NCBI GenBank assembly: GCA_936450465.1
Contig: OW388296.1
Span: forward strand, 42,512,448-42,576,447
Reading direction: 5' to 3'
Origin: Gibbula magus
Lineage: Eukaryota > Mollusca > Gastropoda > Trochida > Trochidae
DNA: 64,000 nt
Shown here: in pieces, positions 1 through 12,184 of the stretch
Layout of the letters: each line of letters begins with the position of its first letter
How positions within the stretch are numbered: position 1 is the first letter of the stretch
Program-made: the position numbers and the translations under genes
The notes under the pieces: model-generated
The model's database searches: none
The model's input: the letters and a program-made list of their open reading frames with translations, nothing else
What the model was told of the DNA's origin: nothing

Positions 1-101
1 ACGCCTTTAAAACGTATCTAGATGCAGATGTTGAATGAATGTATGTCCATTTGATTTAGAAAAGGAAGTTCTCGATAAATTGAGCACAGCAACTTTTTTG
101 T

Positions 102-1237
102 CTATTTCTTTGTGAACAATTTGGTAACAGCGCCACCGATAACACCAACAGCTTTGCCAACAATCCCCGGCATACCAGCTCCAATAACATGGGGCAGGAC
201 TTTGAACAGTAAACCCATGACTCCAGAACTTTCCTTATTAACTTCATCCCTTGCCCTCTCTCTATCTACCTCTCTCGCCATCTCCTCAGCCTCTCTTTCC
301 ATCCTCAGCCGCTCAGCCTCGAGTTCCTTCTTCGCCTTATCATTCTCTTCTGCACGCTGTTTGACAACGGCCTTCAGGTCTGTTATCTCCTGTACAATAG
401 AGTTGCTTGCATCAACCGAGGCTTTCTGTCTTGTTTTATCCTCCATCTGTTTGATTCTGTTTTGGAGTTGTGCTGCCTCAAGTTCATGTCTCCTATTTTT
501 AGACCTCATTTTACGCTCGAACTCTCTTCTAATTTGCTCTCGCTCCCTCTGCCGTTTTAGCTCGTTTTCCCTTCTCAGCTGTTCTTCCCGCTGTTGCATG
601 TTCTTCTCCGCTTCTACGAACATCTCATTGGTGTAGCAGGTGCCCGCGTTTTGCATCAGAATGGTATCAATCAAGTCCATGAACTCACTGACTTCCTGAT
701 CGCGTTCAGATGTCGACCCTCTATTGTTGAAAGCTATGCATCGGTTGTGACAAGCCTGGAGAAGATCCTTAAGTTCCTGGGGAACGTTTTGTACGTATTC
801 AGCAAGGGTTTTGTTGTCATGGATAAGGTCATCTTTCCTCGTGAATAAAACCAGCAAATAATCCACCATCTCCTCGCCGAAAACTTGTATGAAGTGTTGA
901 ACTGTTGCATGTTCTTCTTGTGTGAAGCGATCGATTCTGACCACCAGAACGAAGGCATGGGGACCGGGTGCCGTCATTCCAACACATTTTACAATCTCCC
1001 TTGTAATATCAGCATTGGTCATGCCAGTGTCAAATAGACCAGGGCTGTCAATTATTTGTATGATGTGTCCAAATCTGACGGCAGTTCCTCTTTGACATTT
1101 CTTAGTCACTGACGATCCAGAAGCACTTGATTCAAATACTTTCTTGCCCAAAATGTTGTTTCCAGAAGCACTTTTGCCCGATCCTGTTCTTCCGAGAAAT
1201 ACTATTCTTCTCTGTAAAGCCCATCCGACTTGTGTAG
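102..1237 (-). CDS. AIG1/GIMAP-family GTPase, 3'-terminal coding exon
   Basis: Seen: a long open exon ending in TAG at 102-104. Counting from the in-frame ATG just upstream, it has G1 GRTGSGKS (residues 22-29), a G2-like Thr51, G3 DSPG (70-73), the AIG1-specific segment APGPHAFVLVVRIDRFTQEE (96-115), G4 TRKD (139-142) and a G5-like RCIAFNNRG (172-180). A Lys/Arg/Glu-rich coiled coil follows (about 215-345), then a hydrophobic Gly/Val/Ile/Leu-rich tail (about 350-382). Established: AIG1/GIMAP proteins are septin-like GTPases that act on membranes in immune and stress responses, often with a C-terminal coiled coil or anchor. The ATG at 1256 probably lies in the intron, because a good acceptor (TTTATGTTTAG) places the exon start at 1237. 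All nucleotide-binding motifs look intact. Upstream, the zinc-finger exon at 1604-1759 joins in compatible phase. The true start codon is not located. Confidence 0.9.
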
Positions 1238-1603
1238 CTAAACATAAAAAACACAAACATGTTTTCAGGTTATAACTGGGTGTAAAATAAAAAAATAAAA
1301 ATAATCATCATGAATTAAATCTTTGCTGACAAATTCTCAAAATTCAATTTCAATACGTGATGCATTTAAACCAAATACTCGTATGTATTAAATTATCCAA
1401 ATGAAACTTTGAATAACATTTAAAACGTTTCAATTAGATTGGTTTCTAAAACTACGTCTCAATGAACATATCAGGCCTTAACTACGTATATAAAACTTGA
1501 ATGCAGAAAAACACGAATCTTAGGAAAATATGGAATTTGAGGTCATGTAATGAATAACAACCTCTGTGGGCAAACATGTGAAAAAAATGTAATATGTTAT
1601 CAC
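1238..1603 (-). other. Predicted 366-bp intron between zinc-finger and GIMAP exons
   Basis: The donor GTGATA lies at 1603 and a TTTAG acceptor preceded by a T-rich tract ends at 1238. The interior is AT-rich with no conserved coding frame. Both ends fit GT-AG rules and the phases match. Confidence 0.65.
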
Positions 1604-1759
1604 CATTTTGTGGTTGTCTGGAGTAAAGTGGGTTGGTGTTATTTGCATCAGAGAACGTTGAATATGGCTGACTTCTGGGTCTGTATGATTTACATGCCAT
1701 ACACTGCTGCTCATGACTATAGTTCATCCGAGGACATCTCAAACAGGTCCAGTACTCAT
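1604..1759 (-). CDS. RanBP2-type zinc finger exon spliced to the GIMAP exon
   Basis: Seen: 156 bp between an acceptor (TTCTATTCTGTTGTAG before 1759) and a donor (AAAATG|GTGATA after 1604). In the frame that fits both sites it encodes W-T-C-x2-C-x3-N-x6-C-x2-C, which matches the RanBP2/NZF zinc-finger consensus at every fixed position. The exon begins with two bases of a split codon and ends with one base (G). The GIMAP exon at 1237 begins with the other two (CT), giving an in-frame Ala. Established: RanBP2-type fingers bind ubiquitin (usually with a Thr-Phe pair after the second Cys) or single-stranded RNA. Here that position is Pro-Arg, so classical ubiquitin binding is doubtful. The finger is followed by about 25 polar residues. 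At least one more upstream exon must exist because the first codon is split. No start codon was found. Confidence 0.75.
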
Positions 1760-1932
1760 CTACAACAGAATAGAAAACAAAACATTGACCGTCAATAATT
1801 TAACGGAAATTTCAATAGCAAAAAAATCAAGCAAAAGCAATCATCTATGTAATGCATATGTTTTCAGAATCAGCCCTCATGGTAAACTATGTATTATTTA
1901 AGGGGCATTTAGATGTGGAATATATACAACAC

Positions 1933-2088
1933 CAATGTTTTCTGGATAACAACTTCTTTATTGTTCAGTTGCACGACGGCTCCGAGTATATGCTTTCTCC
2001 TCTAACAGGTGACCTCCGATGAGCATATATACTCCGAAATATTGTGTATCTACACACAACAAATTAGAATGTTATCCAGAAAATATTG
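1933..2088. repeat. Short hairpin (MITE-like) element
   Basis: Arms CAATGTTTTCTGGATAAC (1933-1950) and GTTATCCAGAAAATATTG (2071-2088) are inverted repeats with one mismatch. Inside, GAGTATATGC and GCATATATACTC form a second, imperfect inverted pair. No clear target duplication was seen. It lies upstream of the zinc-finger exon, probably within an intron of that gene. Confidence 0.6.
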
Positions 2089-2229
2089 ATGTCGTCTGTT
2101 AAACTACAGTTGTTAAAATCACTTTGCACTGCTAGGGTACTTAAATTTCCTTAACATTAGACCTCGCACTCGCATTTGCAGGTAGTGAATTTTGAGACAT
2201 TGACTGCTTTAAGCCTAACAGTATTTCCT

Positions 2230-3600
2230 TAAGATGACTGTGCTATGAAATCGGGGTCAACTATGCATTTCCGGTGCTTAGATCCACCATCTATGCACGG
2301 CAAACCTAGGGAAATACTGCAAGGGCTAAATCAGTCACTGCTTCCTCTTCTTCCGCGGGTGGGGGCGATCAGGAGAAGACACTCTCACCTCGGAGAAGCA
2401 TCGCCGCAACTCAACCCTGCGGAAAAACTATCACACCGCCTTTCGACCCAATCCTGCTGACATGTCCGGCATGTCAAATTCTGCCGCGACCTCTGAGATA
2501 ATGAGATCGGACCCAGGTGAGGAGCTCCTTGGTCCTGTAAAGGTGGCCGCAGCCGAAGAAGAGCGCCTGGAAGCTCTCAGCTTGCCCTGAGATTCGCTCT
2601 TCTTCACCTCACTCCGGTAGTCCCGATGTTCTGACACTGAGAGGCTGGGACATTCCTGACATCTGTCATCCCCTGGACAGAGATTGCGGCACAAACGGCA
2701 AAGAGAGTGGGGGTCAAAGGCACCTGACTTCCTTGAGCCGCAACCTCCACAGAAAGAAGCATACTGTCGAGACATGGTCCAACTACTTCACCCTTACCGA
2801 GGTATCCAAAGGTAGGGATAGCCCCTAACCCAAACAGAGTAAGTCCAAGTACTTCTAAGTCCGAAAGACCATCTAAGAGAGACGGTGAGCGGTAAGCAAG
2901 AAGGGCAGGAAGACCACAGGATATCCAATCAAACCTGCTACACTCAAGCGGCAAGCCCGTCGGCATGCAAGAATGTCCACTGGTTATCCATTCCAATGAT
3001 GCCCAAACTCAAGAGGCACACTACACGCTATAGCGAGGACGTGATCCAACAATTAAGACTCCTCCCGCCAGCCGGCGGTATGGAAACAAAGTAATCCAAG
3101 CACTACACGAACCCAGCGGTATAACGGGGTCCCAACTAGTTATCAACCTTATGGAGACAAAGACAAATCCGGAGGTATGCCCAACAAGCGGTATAGCGGT
3201 AACCTCAGTAACCTCAGTAACGGCGGCACGGAGACAAGACACAAGTCATTAGTAATAAGCCAGGTGGTATGTCCGCGCTAAGAGTTAAGGCGGGATTAGA
3301 GGTACATCTGGGGATCAAGCGCTAGGCGCGACCCCGTCCACTCCTGTGTCGCGCCACACCGCCAAAGGACAGGCGACTAAATCCAATGAATCACCTCAGG
3401 TGAAACAAACAACAGCTTGCCGCCAGGAAGACTAGCGGCCTAAAGTATGATAGGCGAACAAGAGAGAAAGCCAACGCCCGGCTGACAAGCCACCCAAGTC
3501 CCCAAGAGACCCACGCACAGTCCGTGCTGAAATAAACTGCACTGACACACAGTCAGCTAGCTGTTGGCCCAGTCAAACAGAAATGTGAATGACCCGAAGT
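2230..3600 (-). mobile_element. GC-rich retroelement remnant with Cys-rich Gag-like ORF
   Basis: This block is clearly richer in G+C than its AT-rich surroundings. On the minus strand a 114-codon ORF (2775-2431) starts at an ATG and carries an ordered Cys/His cluster: C-x2-C, then DPHSLC-x2-C, then C-x5-C-x2-C, followed by a Ser/Lys/Glu-rich stretch. This 'DPH-LC..CR' arrangement recalls the N-terminal protein of some animal LTR/DIRS-like retroelements (recognition from memory, not a search). The ORF ends without a polymerase. The 2776-3600 part would be leader or LTR-like sequence and has short internal duplications such as AACCTCAGT twice near 3203. Borders are approximate. Confidence 0.45.
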
Positions 3601-4316
3601 AGTCTATTCCACGAGGAATACACTACAGAGATAACCTGACACAGAATTGCCAGAACACTCAATAGAGAAAACAAACTTTAATGAGCAAATTTCAATTAGC
3701 AAGTCGAAGACGTGAGACTTGTCATCACATTTCTGAATAGCTTGCCGACATGAGGAAGAAAATGATAATCCGGGTTTTGGAGATAGGGACAAGGAAGCTG
3801 AATAACTCTTCACTGTGTAATAGTGAATATCAATGAGTAAATAATATTTATTATGTACGATAGTTGTTGGCGATAGAACGTATATTAATCTAGATACATT
3901 GTTATTTAAGCATTTTGTTTGGTGTACATATCGTTTGCGAATTGAATTAAGCATTGGGCAGTTTAATATATATAGTGTAATTCATCACCAATTACACTTA
4001 AGTTACAAAGCTTACGATATATTTCACCCCATCTTCCAGTTTTAATTAGTAAGTTGAGGTTTAAAGTGCTGAATTTCAAAACTTGTTTAGATAAAAGTAG
4101 GTGTTTTTTTCAAAAACTGGTGTTTGTTTTAGTGTTGATAATACATTTCCTTTGGACTTTGGGTTAACTTATCTCTGAGAGTTTGTCCAGCTTTCAAAAC
4201 TGGAAAAGAGTGGAATATACCGAGGGTTTTACGAATACATGTGATAATCCAAATGTATTTAACTTTTATGAAGTGGATCCGAATTAAAGTTGTCCTTATA
4301 TTAAATCCAATTATTA
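3601..4316. other. AT-rich spacer, nothing recognised
   Basis: Low-complexity AT-rich DNA. The open frame on the minus strand at 3604-3954 has no recognisable motif and its composition looks random. Confidence 0.5.
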
Positions 4317-5316
4317 CTAGGATTGTCGCGTCAATACTTAGGTCTTCAAGATTTCTGCTTGACCCTCAGCTCCATGTTTGATCGAGGAATGTCACAAACA
4401 TTGTTCTGTCAAAACTTCCATTCGTAACATCTTATAATACACTGAGAAAAACTCAAAAAATCTTAAATTTCATTTTAAATAATAAGGGCGGCAAAACCAC
4501 GTGACCTACGAATTCGTCATGATTGTTTTTTTTGCTTGCATTGTAATTGCCCATCTTTTAAAAAAAGTTTCAAGTCAATTTAAAATTTGTTCCCCATGTT
4601 AAAATTCGAAATCGTGATTTTCTGTAATTTTTCAGCCTTATTTGTGACCGGAAATGACTGTTCGCGAGCGATTTTATTATTGATTCCTTAAGACACTATA
4701 TTGATCTAGTAGCCCTAAAAAAAATCATGCAATTGTGAGTTCGGGAAGTGTAAGTAATGTCCCCTTGAAGTAGGTCCTGTGTAACAAGTCGCCCAAGTTT
4801 GAAAGGTCACTGTGGGAAAAGTATTAGGAGTTCACTCCTGAAAACACAACACCATGTATTCACCAATGCTTCAGCTACTTACAAAAATAAATGTCAGATT
4901 CGTGGTGCAAGTATCATCAGAGAAGAAGATTGTCAAAGGTACATGGGATCGGATACTTTTAAAAAGTGACACAAATCAAAATAGCGGCTAAACCACGTGA
5001 CCTATGATTTACCATGATTTACTTTTTTGCTCGCATTGTCATTGCGCATCTTTTGTCTCTAGGTGCATTTTGAAAAAAAATCCCATGTTAAAAATCGAAA
5101 TTTTGAATCGAACTGGATCTTTAATGAGGAAAGCAATCGAAAATCCGTTCGACCACTTTTCAGATCCCATTGAATCCCACCACCCCTGAAAGTGTCATCA
5201 AAATCGGTTCAGCCGTTACTTCAGAAATCGGCGAACAAAACAGTGTGGAAATAATAATAATAATAGAAGGATTCGGATAAAAACAATATGTCTTCCAGAC
5301 TTTGTCTTGAAGACCT
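4317..5316 (-). mobile_element. HINE-like (non-autonomous Helitron/Helentron-like) element, older copy
   Basis: This is an inverted and diverged relative of the 966-bp insertions at 31015 and 38592. Its 3' end (left, 4317) reads CTAG after an imperfect palindrome around ATTGTCGCGTCAAT, preceded by the subterminal motif TGAAGACCTAAGTA. Its 5' end (right) carries the matching CTTGAAGACCT, with an AATAATAATAAT microsatellite about 60 bp inside. Internal landmarks shared with the other copies include CACGTGACCTA.., ATGGGG/AACATGGG blocks and GTGACCGGAAATGACTG.. read on the opposite strand. No coding capacity. Confidence 0.6.
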
Positions 5317-5774
5317 AATAATATAACACAATGAATACTTTAATGTATCATTAGCTTGTGCCAACAGTAAAACATACCCTGGCATATTTTACTTAACTTG
5401 GTATCCTGACATCATAAAGTAATAATAAGAGTTGCAGGTAAATAGGATAGTCATTCTCATATATAGTTCACAATTTACTCCACCACAACCATTTATATAC
5501 AGACTGTTCTCTAGATCGTTCAGGAAAATTGGGAATAATAGTTGAGAAAAGTTCTCTACTTGTGGAACTCTCTTTTGACATTATTTGGATTTACCGTTTT
5601 GTATACGTACTTTTGACTAAATGTCAGGATACATATTGTTCAAGAGATCAACAATCCACCATGTGTGCCGAACGTTTGCATGTTCGACCATAAACCGATT
5701 ATTCAGACGGTATCAAAATTACCTTTTTGTGAAATCGATGAAGGCACAGTAGAGCTCTTACTTTTGTGATGACA
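5317..5774. other. AT-rich spacer, nothing recognised
   Basis: No ORF with a recognisable motif, no RNA gene and no clear repeat seen on either strand. Confidence 0.5.
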
Positions 5775-6045
5775 TTAGACTATTAGTTGTTTAATATATT
5801 TAATCAGATGTTGTAAATTGTTTTCTGAAGCCTGCTTGAGCGGGGTAATGATATTGTTGATTTTAAGAAAATTTGTTAGACAAGCGTTTAGGATAGAGGT
5901 GAAAAATTTACCAACACAGATTAAAACAGTTATAGGTCTGTATGAACTTGGGTCCAGTTGGCGACCTTTATTTTTGAATATTGGCAATATAACTCAACTC
6001 ATCCAATAATCAGGAAGTTTGCCTGATGATAGAACAAGTCAAGTA
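5775..6045 (-). pseudogene. Non-LTR retrotransposon reverse transcriptase fragment
   Basis: Read on the minus strand, the frame gives ..LPDYW.. then a stop, VILPIFKNKG, LDPSSYRPIT, VGKFFTSILN, and a region at the position of the usual 'Q.GF' block (LKQASENN). This is the typical N-terminal RT order (W..g.i.PihKkG....nYRPITl...lgK.fe.iln). An in-frame TGA sits where a Gly/Trp codon is expected, the block after LKQA is degraded and the fragment ends at TAA at 5775. It is a dead 5'- and 3'-truncated copy. It would encode the fingers of a retrotransposon polymerase (established family role). Confidence 0.7.
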
Positions 6046-7094
6046 AATAATTAAACGACCTTTTTCGATGAAATTGATTGCTTGTGCATCTTTTGAACCA
6101 GGTTTCATTTATCTAACTGCATTTTGAAATATCGTTTGTAGGCGTTTTTATTAATTTATTTATTTACAAAATATTGTTAATTGAGGAAGAATGGATTTGT
6201 GGTCATTATTACAGTTCCGGCGGACTTAACAACAATTAAACCATAACAGCGAAAATAGCCTATAACATGTTATCTATCTACGACCCTTCACGGGAGAAAA
6301 ACGTAATGACAGTCACTGTATCAGTAACTCAATGTGAAATTAACTAGACAAAATGATTTCCTTGTAAGTCAATAAAGTTGTACAAATGATATTAGTTTAA
6401 TTGAAGAAGTATGTTTTGACAAATCAAAAATGAAATTCTCATTTTGGAGTGTCATACTCCAGATGGGACACCACGCTATATGCTCTTCAGTCTGTTCACA
6501 TGTGATGAACAGAAGTGTGAAGGTCACAATCATGTTCTACCTCTCACCTGTCGGCGATTCGTTACGAGGCTGGATAAATGCTTCAGAACGGTTAACAGGA
6601 ATTCCTGATGAGAAACGTCTGCATGAACGCCACTCACTGTCACAGGTGTCTGAAACGAGAATAGTGTACGTGGTGCCACATTTTCCAAATATCTATTAGA
6701 TGTAAGATGAAGTAATTTTTAGTGTAATGCTACTTTAATAATTGGTAGTATTATTGTTGTTGAAATGCATTTAAAATGAAATGTGGTAATACTTTGTGGC
6801 GGAGTCCTTCTGCTTGTTAACGAGCATGATGTATAGCAGAATGGTTACAACAACAATTCGAAAGGTAATAACAAGTGTATAATACTCTTCCCTAATATAC
6901 CCTCACATTGAAACTTATTAAGCTGCTCAATATGATAAACTCAAATACCTCCTGATACTTCATCAGATTCAAACTGCTGATCTGTGGATGACGAATTTAG
7001 ATACAACTGCTGCCATTCGTGCGATTTTGCCATTCCTATACTTTGACTGTCTTGGTCTCAAAATGAAATTTATTGGATTTCATTTGTGATTTCA

Positions 7095-7412
7095 GGGGGC
7101 AGGATAGCGCAGTGGTTACCGCGTTCGGCTTTGGATCAAGAGGTCCCGAGTTCGAATCCTGCCAGGGGCACGACAACTTTGTCTGCAGTAGAGAACTGTT
7201 CTACACGCAGTAAGGTTTTGGTGCAATGCTACACTGAATTTCAGCGCAGTACCACCCATGGTTCGCTAGTTCCAGCCGATGCTCGCAGGTTTCACCGCAA
7301 GGCATACTCACATGGCGTTGCGGGCTTTCTCCCTGCGATAATAGTAGCAGCCGCGATATAAGTGAAATACTCTTGGAAGCGGCGTTAAACCACAACTCAC
7401 CTCACCTCATCT
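7095..7412 (+). mobile_element. tRNA-derived SINE, array copy 1
   Basis: The head GGGGGCAGGATAGCGCAGTGG.. has a pol III A-box-like region and a B-box-like GAGTTCGAATC. The body carries the shared GCAGTAAGGTTTTGG.. core, and the tail is GATATAAGTGAAATACTC..GGCGTTAAACCACAACTCACCTCACCTCATCT. It is flanked by TTTGTGATTTCA (left) and ATTGTGATTTCA (right). This copy has private head changes (GCAGG and TACCGCG), as expected for the outermost unit. Confidence 0.85.
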
Positions 7413-9486
7413 CAATTGTGATTTCAATTGTGATTTACGGTTGTCCTTCAAACTTTAATAATAAAAAAGTGTAAAAGTAAGTAAACTGGTTTCATTTATT
7501 AAACAGGAACCGTAACCCCATTTGAATCCATTACCGTTCATTACGTTAAATATTTTATAAAACAGATATTTGATTAGTTATTTGTCAAACGTCACATTTA
7601 GAAACATAAAGAGAATGTAAATAAGGTCTTTATATCAATACACGAACTTATATAAAAAACATTGCATAGTTGTATGTGAGACATATGCATAAAATTCTGA
7701 ATTCAAACTTGATAATAACCAAGCCATCATCATCAAATGGACACGACAATTTATTCATATCCTTTCTGCCTCCAAATTCAATATATTATTAAAATGCTTT
7801 TTGATGATGATATAACTTCTCATAGGTACATTTAGGGATTTACAAGCCAATCGAAACAAATTGATGATACAGGTTTGGTTTGGCCCCAAAAGACTTACGT
7901 TGATTAACATAGTTCCAAAATACTTCATCATGATATATGGTATCTTCACGGTAACTTTGCATTTCTATACACATATTTGACACAGTAGGATTATTGGCTA
8001 ATAAGTAATGATCCAGAAAGGAGACGTGATGGACAGATATATCATTCTCATAAAAATATTAGAACCATTGGCTCTGCGGACCTTACTTGAGGCAGATTCA
8101 TTTAAAGTGAAATTTAAGATCGGCATTGTCTAAGGAGTGTGTAGAAAAGATTTCAACTTTCTGAGTCTTTAATTTCTTGAGAAGATGAAAATATATTTTT
8201 AAGTCATTATCCCTGTGATTTATATTTGGGGTCACTGGGTCACATTGTCACCAATTTTACAATTTAGAATCCTCATTGGAAAAGGGTTATGTACACAATA
8301 TTTCAGCTTTTTAGATGTTCTGTACTGGAGAAGAAGTTGGGTGATATAGCGATTTTAGGTCACGACCCATTTGACCCATATGTGAAATCATATGGCCAAC
8401 AAATCTATAATATAGAATCCCCATTGGCTTGATAAGCTAAAACAAACACAAAACTGTTGTTGAGGATAAATAATAGAGAGATCCTCTTTGTAGCTCAATG
8501 TATTATTCAATTTGTTATGACTTATCATCTAAAATTGAACATTTCACTGAGAAAGTAGGGAATTTAAAGTATAATCACTGTGGCCATTATTACAGTTTCG
8601 ACAGTCACCAAATAAACAACTTTTAAAACCTCAATGGCCAATAAAATCTATAACAAGTTACCTTTCTACAGCTCTTTGTCAAGAGAAACATGTAGTGAGA
8701 GCCATTGTATCAATAACTCAATGTGTAATTAACTAGACAAAATGATTTCCTGCAACTGGTAGGTCAATAAAGTTCAGAAGATATTAATTTAATTGAAGAA
8801 GTATGTTTTGACAAATCAAAAATGCAATTCTTATTTTGGAGTGTCATACTCCAGATGGAACACCACGCTATATGCTCTTCAGTCTGTTCACATGTGATGA
8901 ACAGAAGTGTGAAGGTCACAATCATGTTCTACCTCTCACCTGTCGGCGATTCGTTACTAGGCTGGATAAATCCTTCAAAACGTTGAACAGGACTATCTGA
9001 TGAGAAACGACTGCATGAACTCCACTCACTGTCACAGGTGTCTGAAACGAGAATAGTGTACGTGGTGCAACATTGTTTATATATCTATTAGATGTGAGAT
9101 GAAGTAATTTTTAGTGTAATGCTACTTTAATAATTGGTAGTATTATTGTTGTGGAAATACATTTAAAATGAAATGTGGTAATACTTTGTGGCGGAGTCCT
9201 TCTGCTTGTTAACGAGCATGGTGTATAAAAGAATGGTTACAACAACAATTTGAAAGGTAATAACAAGTGTATAATACTCTTCCCCAATATACCCTCATAT
9301 TGAAACTTATTAAGCTGCTCAATATGACAAACTCAAATACCTCCTGATACTTCATCAGATTCAAACTGCTGATCTGTGGATGACGAATTTAGATACAACT
9401 GCTGCCATTCGTGCGATTTTGCCATTCCTTGACTTTGACTGTCTTGGTCTCAAAATGAAATTTATTTGATTTCATTTGTGATTTCA

Positions 9487-9804
9487 GGGGGCGGGATAGC
9501 GCAGTGGTTAGCGCGTTCGGCTTTTGATCAAGAGGTCCCGAGTTCGAATCCTGCCAGGGGCATGACAACTTTGTCTGCAGTAGAGAACAGTTCTACACGC
9601 AGTAAGGTTTTGGTGCAATGCTACACTGAATTTCAGCGCAGTACCACCCATGGTTCGTTAGTTCCAGCCGATGCTCGCAGGTTTCACCGCAAGACATAGC
9701 CACGTGGCGTTGCGGGCTTTCTCCCTGCGATAATACTAGCAGCCACGATATAAGTGAAATACTCTTGGAGGCGGCGTTAAACTACAACTCACCTCACCTC
9801 ATCT
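9487..9804 (+). mobile_element. tRNA-derived SINE, array copy 2
   Basis: Same 318-bp element and same target duplication as copy 1. The anticodon-loop region reads CTTTTGA instead of CTTTGGA, and the tail has AAACTACAACTC. Confidence 0.85.
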
Positions 9805-11866
9805 CAATTGTGATTTCAATTGTGATTTACGGTTATCCTTCAAAGTTTAATAATAAAAATGTGTAAAAGTAAGTAAACTGGTTTCATTTATTAAACAGGA
9901 ACCGTAACCCGATTCGAGTGAGATCCAATCCATTACCGTTCAATACGGTTAATATTTTATAAAACAGATATTTGATTAGTTATTTGTCAAACATCACATT
10001 TAGAAACATAAAGAGAATTCAAATAAGGTCTTTATATCAATACACAAACTTATATAAAAAAAACATTGCATAGTTGTATGTGAGACATATGCATAAAATT
10101 CTGAATTCAAACTTGATAATAACCAAGCCATCATCATCAAATGGACACGACAATTTATTCATATCCTTACTGCCTCCAAATTCAATATATTATTAAAATG
10201 CTTTTTGATGATGATATAACTTCTCATAGGTACATTTAGGGATTTACAAGCCAATCGAAACAAATTTATGATAGAGGTTTGGATTGGCCCCAAAAGACTT
10301 ACGTTGATTAACATAGTTCCAAAATACCTTATCATGATATATGGTATCTACACATATTTGACACAGTAGGATTATTGGCTAATAATAATGATCCAGAAAG
10401 GAGACGTGATGGACAGATATATCATTCTCATAAAAAATATTAGAACCATTGGCTCTGAGGACCTTACTTGAGGCAGATTCATTTAAAGTGAAATTTAAGA
10501 TCGGCATTGTCTAAGGAGTGTGTAGAAAAGATTTCAACTTTCTGAGTCTTTAATTTCTTGAGAAGATGAAAATATATGTTTAGGTCATTATCCCTGTTAC
10601 ATATATTTGGGGTCACTGGGTCAAATTGTCACCAATTTTACAATTTAGAATCCTCATTGGAAAAGGGTTATGTACACAATATGTCAGCTTTTTAGATGTT
10701 CTTTACTGGAGAAGAAGTTGGGTGATATAGCGATTTTAGGTCACGACCCATTTGACCCATATGTGAAATCATATGGCCAACAAATCTATAATATAGAATC
10801 CCCATCGGCTTCATAAGCTAAAACAAACACAACACTGTTGTTGAGGATAAATAATAGAGAGATCCTCTTTGTAGCTCAATGTATTATTCAATTTGTTATG
10901 ACTTATCAACTAAAATTGAACATTTCATTGAGAAAGAAGGGAATTTAAAGTATAACCACTGTGGCCATTATTACAGTTTCGACGGTCACCAACTTAACAA
11001 CTATTAAACCTCAATGGCCAATAAAATCTATAACAAGTTACCTTTCTACAGCACTTTGTCAAGAGAAACATGTAGTGAGAGCCATTGTATCAATAACTCA
11101 ATGTGTAATTAACTAGACAAAATGATTTCCTGCAACTGGTAGGTCAATAAAGTTCAGAAGATATTAATTTAATTGAAGAAGTATGTTTTGACAAATCAAA
11201 AATGCAATTCTTATTTTGGAGTTTCATACTCCAGATGGGACACCACGCTATATGCTCTTCAGTCTGTTCACATGTGATGAACAGAAGTGTGAAGGTCACA
11301 ATCATGTTCTACCTCTCACCTGTCGGCGATTCGTTACGAGGCTGGATAAATCCTTCAAAACGTTGAACAGGACTATCTGATGAGAAACGACTGCATGAAC
11401 TCCACTCACTGTCACAGGTGTCTGAAACGAGAATAGTGTACGTGGTGCAACATTGTTTATATATCTATTAGATGTGAGATGAAGTAATTTTTAGTGTAAT
11501 GCTACTTTAATAATTGGTAGTATTATTGTTGTGGAAATGCATTTAAAATGAAATGTGGTAATACATTGTGGCGGAGTCCTTCTGCTTGTTAACGAGCATG
11601 ATGTATAGAAGAATGGTTACAACAACAATTCGAAAGGTAATAACAAGTGTATAATACTCTTCCCCAATATACCCTCATATTGAAACTTATTTAGCTGCTA
11701 AATATGACAAACTCAAATACCTCCTGATACTTCATCAGATTCAAACTGCTGATCTGTGGATGACGAATTTAGATACAACTGCTGCCATTCGTGCGATTTT
11801 GCCATTCCTTGACTTTGATTGTCTTGGTCTCAAAATGAAATTTATTTGATTTCATTTGTGATTTCA

Positions 11867-12184
11867 GGGGGCGGGATAGCGCAGTGGTTAGCGCGTTCGG
11901 CTTTTGATCAAGAGGTCCCGAGTTCGAATCCTGCCAGGGGCATGACAACTTTGTCTGCAGTAGAGAACAGTTCTACACGCAGTAAGGTTTTGGTACAATG
12001 CTACACTGAATTTCAGCGCAGTACCACCCATGGTTCGCTAGTTCCAGCCGATGTTCGCAGGTTTCACCGCAAGGCATAGCCACATGGCGTTGCGGGCTTT
12101 CTCCCTGCGATAATACTAGCAGCCGCGATATAAGTGAAATACTCTTGGAGGCGGCGTTAAACCACAACTCACCTCACCTCATCT
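11867..12184 (+). mobile_element. tRNA-derived SINE, array copy 3
   Basis: 318 bp with the CTTTTGA loop variant. The right-hand target repeat has changed to AATGTTGATTTCA. Confidence 0.85.

Noticed and set aside
102..636. Plus-strand frames inside the GIMAP exon (112-636, 594-848)
   Set aside because: Ser/Leu-rich shadows of the coiled-coil coding strand; the minus-strand frame carries all GTPase motifs.
3604..3954. 116-codon minus-strand frame
   Set aside because: No motif, no splice context, AT-rich chance composition.
7095..7170. A functional tRNA gene in each array unit
   Set aside because: A- and B-box-like regions and the D-stem are present, but T-stem and acceptor pairs are missing and the anticodon loop varies. 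It is the head of a SINE.
9466..9699. 73-86-codon frames (GIAQWLARS..DQEVPSSNPARG..) and the opposite-strand 64-codon frames (..ISLISRLLVLSQGESPQ..), repeated throughout the array
   Set aside because: They are translations of the tRNA-like SINE head and body on the two strands. They recur only with the SINE, and this kind of frame is a known misannotation.
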